Source: DATBHW01 sp046704085
Lineage (GTDB): Bacteria > Chloroflexota > Ktedonobacteria > Ktedonobacterales > DATBGS01
DNA: 6,941 nucleotides
Direction: 5' to 3'
NCBI GenBank assembly: GCA_046704085.1
Contig: JBJKSJ010000078.1
Coordinates: forward strand, 1-6,941
The number at the start of each line of letters is the position of its first letter. Within the stretch, counting starts at the first letter, position 1. The notes beneath the pieces are model-generated. The model was not told the DNA's origin and ran no database searches. It was given only the letters and a program-made list of their open reading frames with translations. The position numbers and the translations under genes were made by a program. Shown one piece after another: positions 5,060 through 6,941 of this stretch.

Positions 5060-6639
5060 TAGAGAATCGGTGTAACGACGGTCCAGGTCTGGCCGCCATC
5101 CGTCGTCTTGAGCAGCGCGCTGCCAGTGCCTGAGGAGCCGCTCAGGGCATAGCCAACCGTGTTCGACACAAAATCCAGATTGCTCACCTGCGTGAAGTTC
5201 GCGCTCGTCGCCACCATTGTCCAGGTCTGCGCGCCGTCGCTGGTGGCAAAAAGCGTCGAGCCAGCCGCCGCCCAACCCTGGCTGGCGCTGATGAAGTCTG
5301 CGCCTATGCTCCCCGTCCCCGAACCGGAGAAAGCTACTGGCGTCGTGCTTTGCCAGGACGCGCCGCCGTCGTGGGTCACATACATAGCGAGATCGTTCGC
5401 GCTGCCAACCGCATAGACGACCGGCAAGACGCCATCCTGCGCGCTGAAGAAGGTAGGCGGCTCGGCCACAAACGCTTGCGCGCTCGTCACGCCCGGCGGC
5501 AAGACGAGCGTTTGCGGCTGCCAGTTGTAGCCGCCATCGTGGGTGACGTAGAGCCAGATGCTCGTCGTATTGTTGGCCGACCCGCCAGTGGCCCAGCCAG
5601 TGGAGGCATCGAGGAAGCTCAGCCCCGATTTTACCCCGTCGGTTGGCAGCGGATTATGCGACGCGCCAGCAGGCGCCACGTCGGATGTCTTCACCCAGCT
5701 TGCCCCGCCATCCGTCGTCCGAAAGACCTCATCGGGTTGTGCGGTCGGCGCCACGCCTCCACTCGTATCGGCGAGGAACCAGCCATGCAGTGCATCGATG
5801 AAAGTAAGCTGGATAGGAGGACCAGCCGTAGAGAGCGGTGTTCTGTGCCAGGTCTTCCCGCCATCAGTGGTTCTCAAAATGCCTGTGGTGATTACATTAA
5901 TCTGGTTATCTGCCGCTTCCACGATCCAGGCCAGCGAGGCGCTCAGAAACACGCCGGATGCAAAAGGACCGGCAAACGGCGGGGTGACATCCTGCCAATG
6001 GCTTCCCCCATCGCTGGTGCGCAGCACCCTTTCTCCCGGCTGTGCAGGGCTTGCGTAGGCGATGGCCCACCCATTCATCGCGTCGATCATCTGGATCGAG
6101 CCGAATATCCCTGATGGAGTGGGGGCCGACGTGGGCGAAGGCGTCGGCTGCGCCTGCGTGGCCGTTGGCGAGACGCGCGGCGTCGGACCGCTCCCCACAC
6201 TATTGCCGCCGCGATGCACCAGGATCAGGCCAGCTACCAGACCGCCCACCAGCGCGACCAGCAAGACCGCCGCCACCAGCGTACTCAGGCGGGTGAACCA
6301 GCGCCTGGGCGCGCGTGGCGCTGGCCCCGGCTGGCGCAGTGGGCGCTGCCTGGCGCTTACGCTGCCGGGACGACCTGCCCAGGCGCCGCGCTGGCTGGGG
6401 CGGGCCGCCGTAACCCCGCGCTGCTCCAGGCGCGCCCAGACGCTAGCAAGCGCCTGATCTGTCGCCTCAGCCTGGGGCTGATAGTAATCACTCAATTCCT
6501 GAAGCATGCCTGGGTCCAGCGCCCCGCGCTGCCTGGGCTGCGCGCTGATGGGCGCGCGCAGCCCTTGCTCGATCTGATCATCGATCTGGTGCAAAAAAGC
6601 CATCTCTTCCAGGCTCAAGGGTTGGTCATCACGCGCCAT
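5059..6639 (-). CDS. Membrane protein with extracellular seven-repeat YCF48/BNR-like beta propeller; candidate sigma-factor regulator, 526 aa
   Basis: The start is ATG 6639, 8 nt after AGGAGG (6648-6653). ATG 6660 has no such site, and longer versions only read the sigma gene out of frame. Residues 1-112 are a cytoplasmic tail rich in charged residues and Gln, without the HxxxCxxC zinc motif of classical anti-sigma factors. RRWFTR precedes one membrane helix (about 119-141), then a Pro/Ser/Thr stalk (about 150-177). The rest has seven copies of a [ST]xDG(G/A)xxW motif (208, 257, 308, 366, 422, 466 and 512), spaced 44-58 residues. Each is preceded by a FxxAxxGW-like strand (for example FIDALHGW 280, FLDASTGW 342, FISASQGW 449). 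This is the pattern of YCF48-like or BNR/sortilin-type propellers, predicting seven blades. There are no cysteines. The 11-nt overlap with the sigma gene implies translational coupling and suggests an anti-sigma or signal-sensing role; this is inference. Confidence 0.85.
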   Translation of the reverse strand: MARDDQPLSLEEMAFLHQIDDQIEQGLRAPISAQPRQRGALDPGMLQELSDYYQPQAEATDQALASVWARLEQRGVTAARPSQRGAWAGRPGSVSARQRPLRQPGPAPRAPRRWFTRLSTLVAAVLLVALVGGLVAGLILVHRGGNSVGSGPTPRVSPTATQAQPTPSPTSAPTPSGIFGSIQMIDAMNGWAIAYASPAQPGERVLRTSDGGSHWQDVTPPFAGPFASGVFLSASLAWIVEAADNQINVITTGILRTTDGGKTWHRTPLSTAGPPIQLTFIDALHGWFLADTSGGVAPTAQPDEVFRTTDGGASWVKTSDVAPAGASHNPLPTDGVKSGLSFLDASTGWATGGSANNTTSIWLYVTHDGGYNWQPQTLVLPPGVTSAQAFVAEPPTFFSAQDGVLPVVYAVGSANDLAMYVTHDGGASWQSTTPVAFSGSGTGSIGADFISASQGWAAAGSTLFATSDGAQTWTMVATSANFTQVSNLDFVSNTVGYALSGSSGTGSALLKTTDGGQTWTVVTPIL

Positions 6640-6940
6640 GCGAGTCGCCTCCTCTCTCATCGTCTTCGTAGCCAGCGTAGCCGCTGCGCAGCGCCTTGAG
6701 CGCCCGCCAGAGCAGGATGCGCACCGCGCCCTCGCGCTTGCCCAGCGCGGCGGCAATCTCGGCGCAGCGCAGGCCATCGGCAAAGCGCAGCCGCAGCGCC
6801 TCCTGGTAGACGCGCGGCAGACGCTGCACTGCCGCGTGCAGGCGCCTGTGGCGCTCGTGGCGCACGGCCACCTGTTCGGGCGCCAGCGCCTCATCGTCTT
6901 CCAGCGTCTCGGTCACATCCTCCAGCGGCACCACCGGGCG
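6629..6940 (-). CDS. ECF-type RNA polymerase sigma factor, C-terminal region 4 (partial, 5' end outside window)
   Basis: An open frame enters from the right window edge and stops at TGA 6629-6631, giving 103 residues. An acidic linker (about 6-20, LEDVTETLEDDEALAPE) resembles the region between sigma domains 2 and 4. The segment from about 33 to 86 then matches sigma-70 region 4: LHAAVQRLPRVYQEALRLRF, followed by the helix-turn-helix around LRCAEIAAALGKREGAVRIL and WRALKALR. This domain contacts the -35 element. Region 2 is not in the window, so the ECF subgroup cannot be assigned. A short acidic tail (YEDDERGGDSHGA) ends the protein. The stop lies inside the start of the propeller-protein gene, so the two are almost certainly in one operon. 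Confidence 0.85.
   Translation of the reverse strand, partial: RPVVPLEDVTETLEDDEALAPEQVAVRHERHRRLHAAVQRLPRVYQEALRLRFADGLRCAEIAAALGKREGAVRILLWRALKALRSGYAGYEDDERGGDSHGA
6648..6653 (-). promoter_or_regulatory. Shine-Dalgarno site fixing the start of the propeller protein, inside the sigma gene
   Basis: AGGAGG on the minus strand ends 8 nt before ATG 6639. It lies within the last codons of the sigma factor gene, so ribosomes ending there could reinitiate, tying the two protein levels together. Confidence 0.75.
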
Positions 6941-6941
6941 C

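Noticed and set aside
5164..6102. Repeats of DGG-coding sequence as possible DNA tandem repeats
   Set aside because: The similarity is at protein level (propeller blades). The DNA copies have diverged and have unequal spacing.
5350..6114. 254-codon plus-strand open frame opposite the propeller gene
   Set aside because: Arg-rich shadow product. The opposite strand carries seven regular propeller repeats.
6640..6894. N-terminal extension of the propeller protein to 6894
   Set aside because: This part reads the sigma factor gene out of frame and gives an Arg/Cys/Ala-rich sequence. AGGAGG at 6648-6653 selects ATG 6639.

Overview
The window most likely comes from a member of the Ktedonobacteria (Chloroflexota). 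The main clue is the N-terminal half of the long plus-strand gene. Its kinase signatures (GGFAEVYLAEHIYLKTQAAIK and KPENMLLGRNNEVLLSDFGIA, each quoted in part) closely match the large membrane Ser/Thr kinase families I know from Ktedonobacter-type genomes. Other features fit: moderately high GC, AGGAGG-type ribosome binding sites, a lipoprotein L,D-transpeptidase, and an ECF sigma gene coupled to a membrane protein. This assignment rests on recall of family sequences and was not searched.

Layout from left to right: (1) the 3' end of an unidentified plus-strand membrane-protein gene (3-227). (2) A perfect 20-bp hairpin (227-271) between converging genes. (3) A minus-strand gene (276-1064) for a membrane-anchored protein of unknown function. 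(4) A 185-bp divergent promoter region (1065-1249) with a good sigma-70-type promoter on each strand. (5) A plus-strand gene (1250-3475) for a transmembrane Ser/Thr kinase whose extracellular half is a BMP/PnrA-type solute-binding domain. (6) A 458-bp non-coding stretch (3476-3933) with a perfect TGTGA-N6-TCACA palindrome, an 11-bp inverted repeat, a lone TATAAT and a leader hairpin. (7) A plus-strand lipoprotein L,D-transpeptidase gene (3934-5010). (8) A perfect 21-bp hairpin (5014-5059) between the next converging genes. (9) A minus-strand pair: the 3' end of an ECF-type sigma factor gene (6629-6940) overlapping by 11 nt a gene (5059-6639) for a single-pass membrane protein with a predicted seven-bladed YCF48/BNR-like propeller outside the cell.

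The common theme is envelope sensing and maintenance. Two proteins join a cytoplasmic output (kinase domain; possible sigma-binding tail) to an extracellular sensor-like domain (solute-binding fold; beta propeller) through one membrane helix and a Pro/Ser/Thr-rich stalk. A cell-wall cross-linking enzyme lies between them. There is no evidence that all the genes form one pathway: each unit appears to have its own promoter or terminator. I see no tRNA, rRNA, CRISPR array, insertion sequence or phage gene. The best candidates for something new are the kinase-BMP fusion and the sigma/propeller pair.
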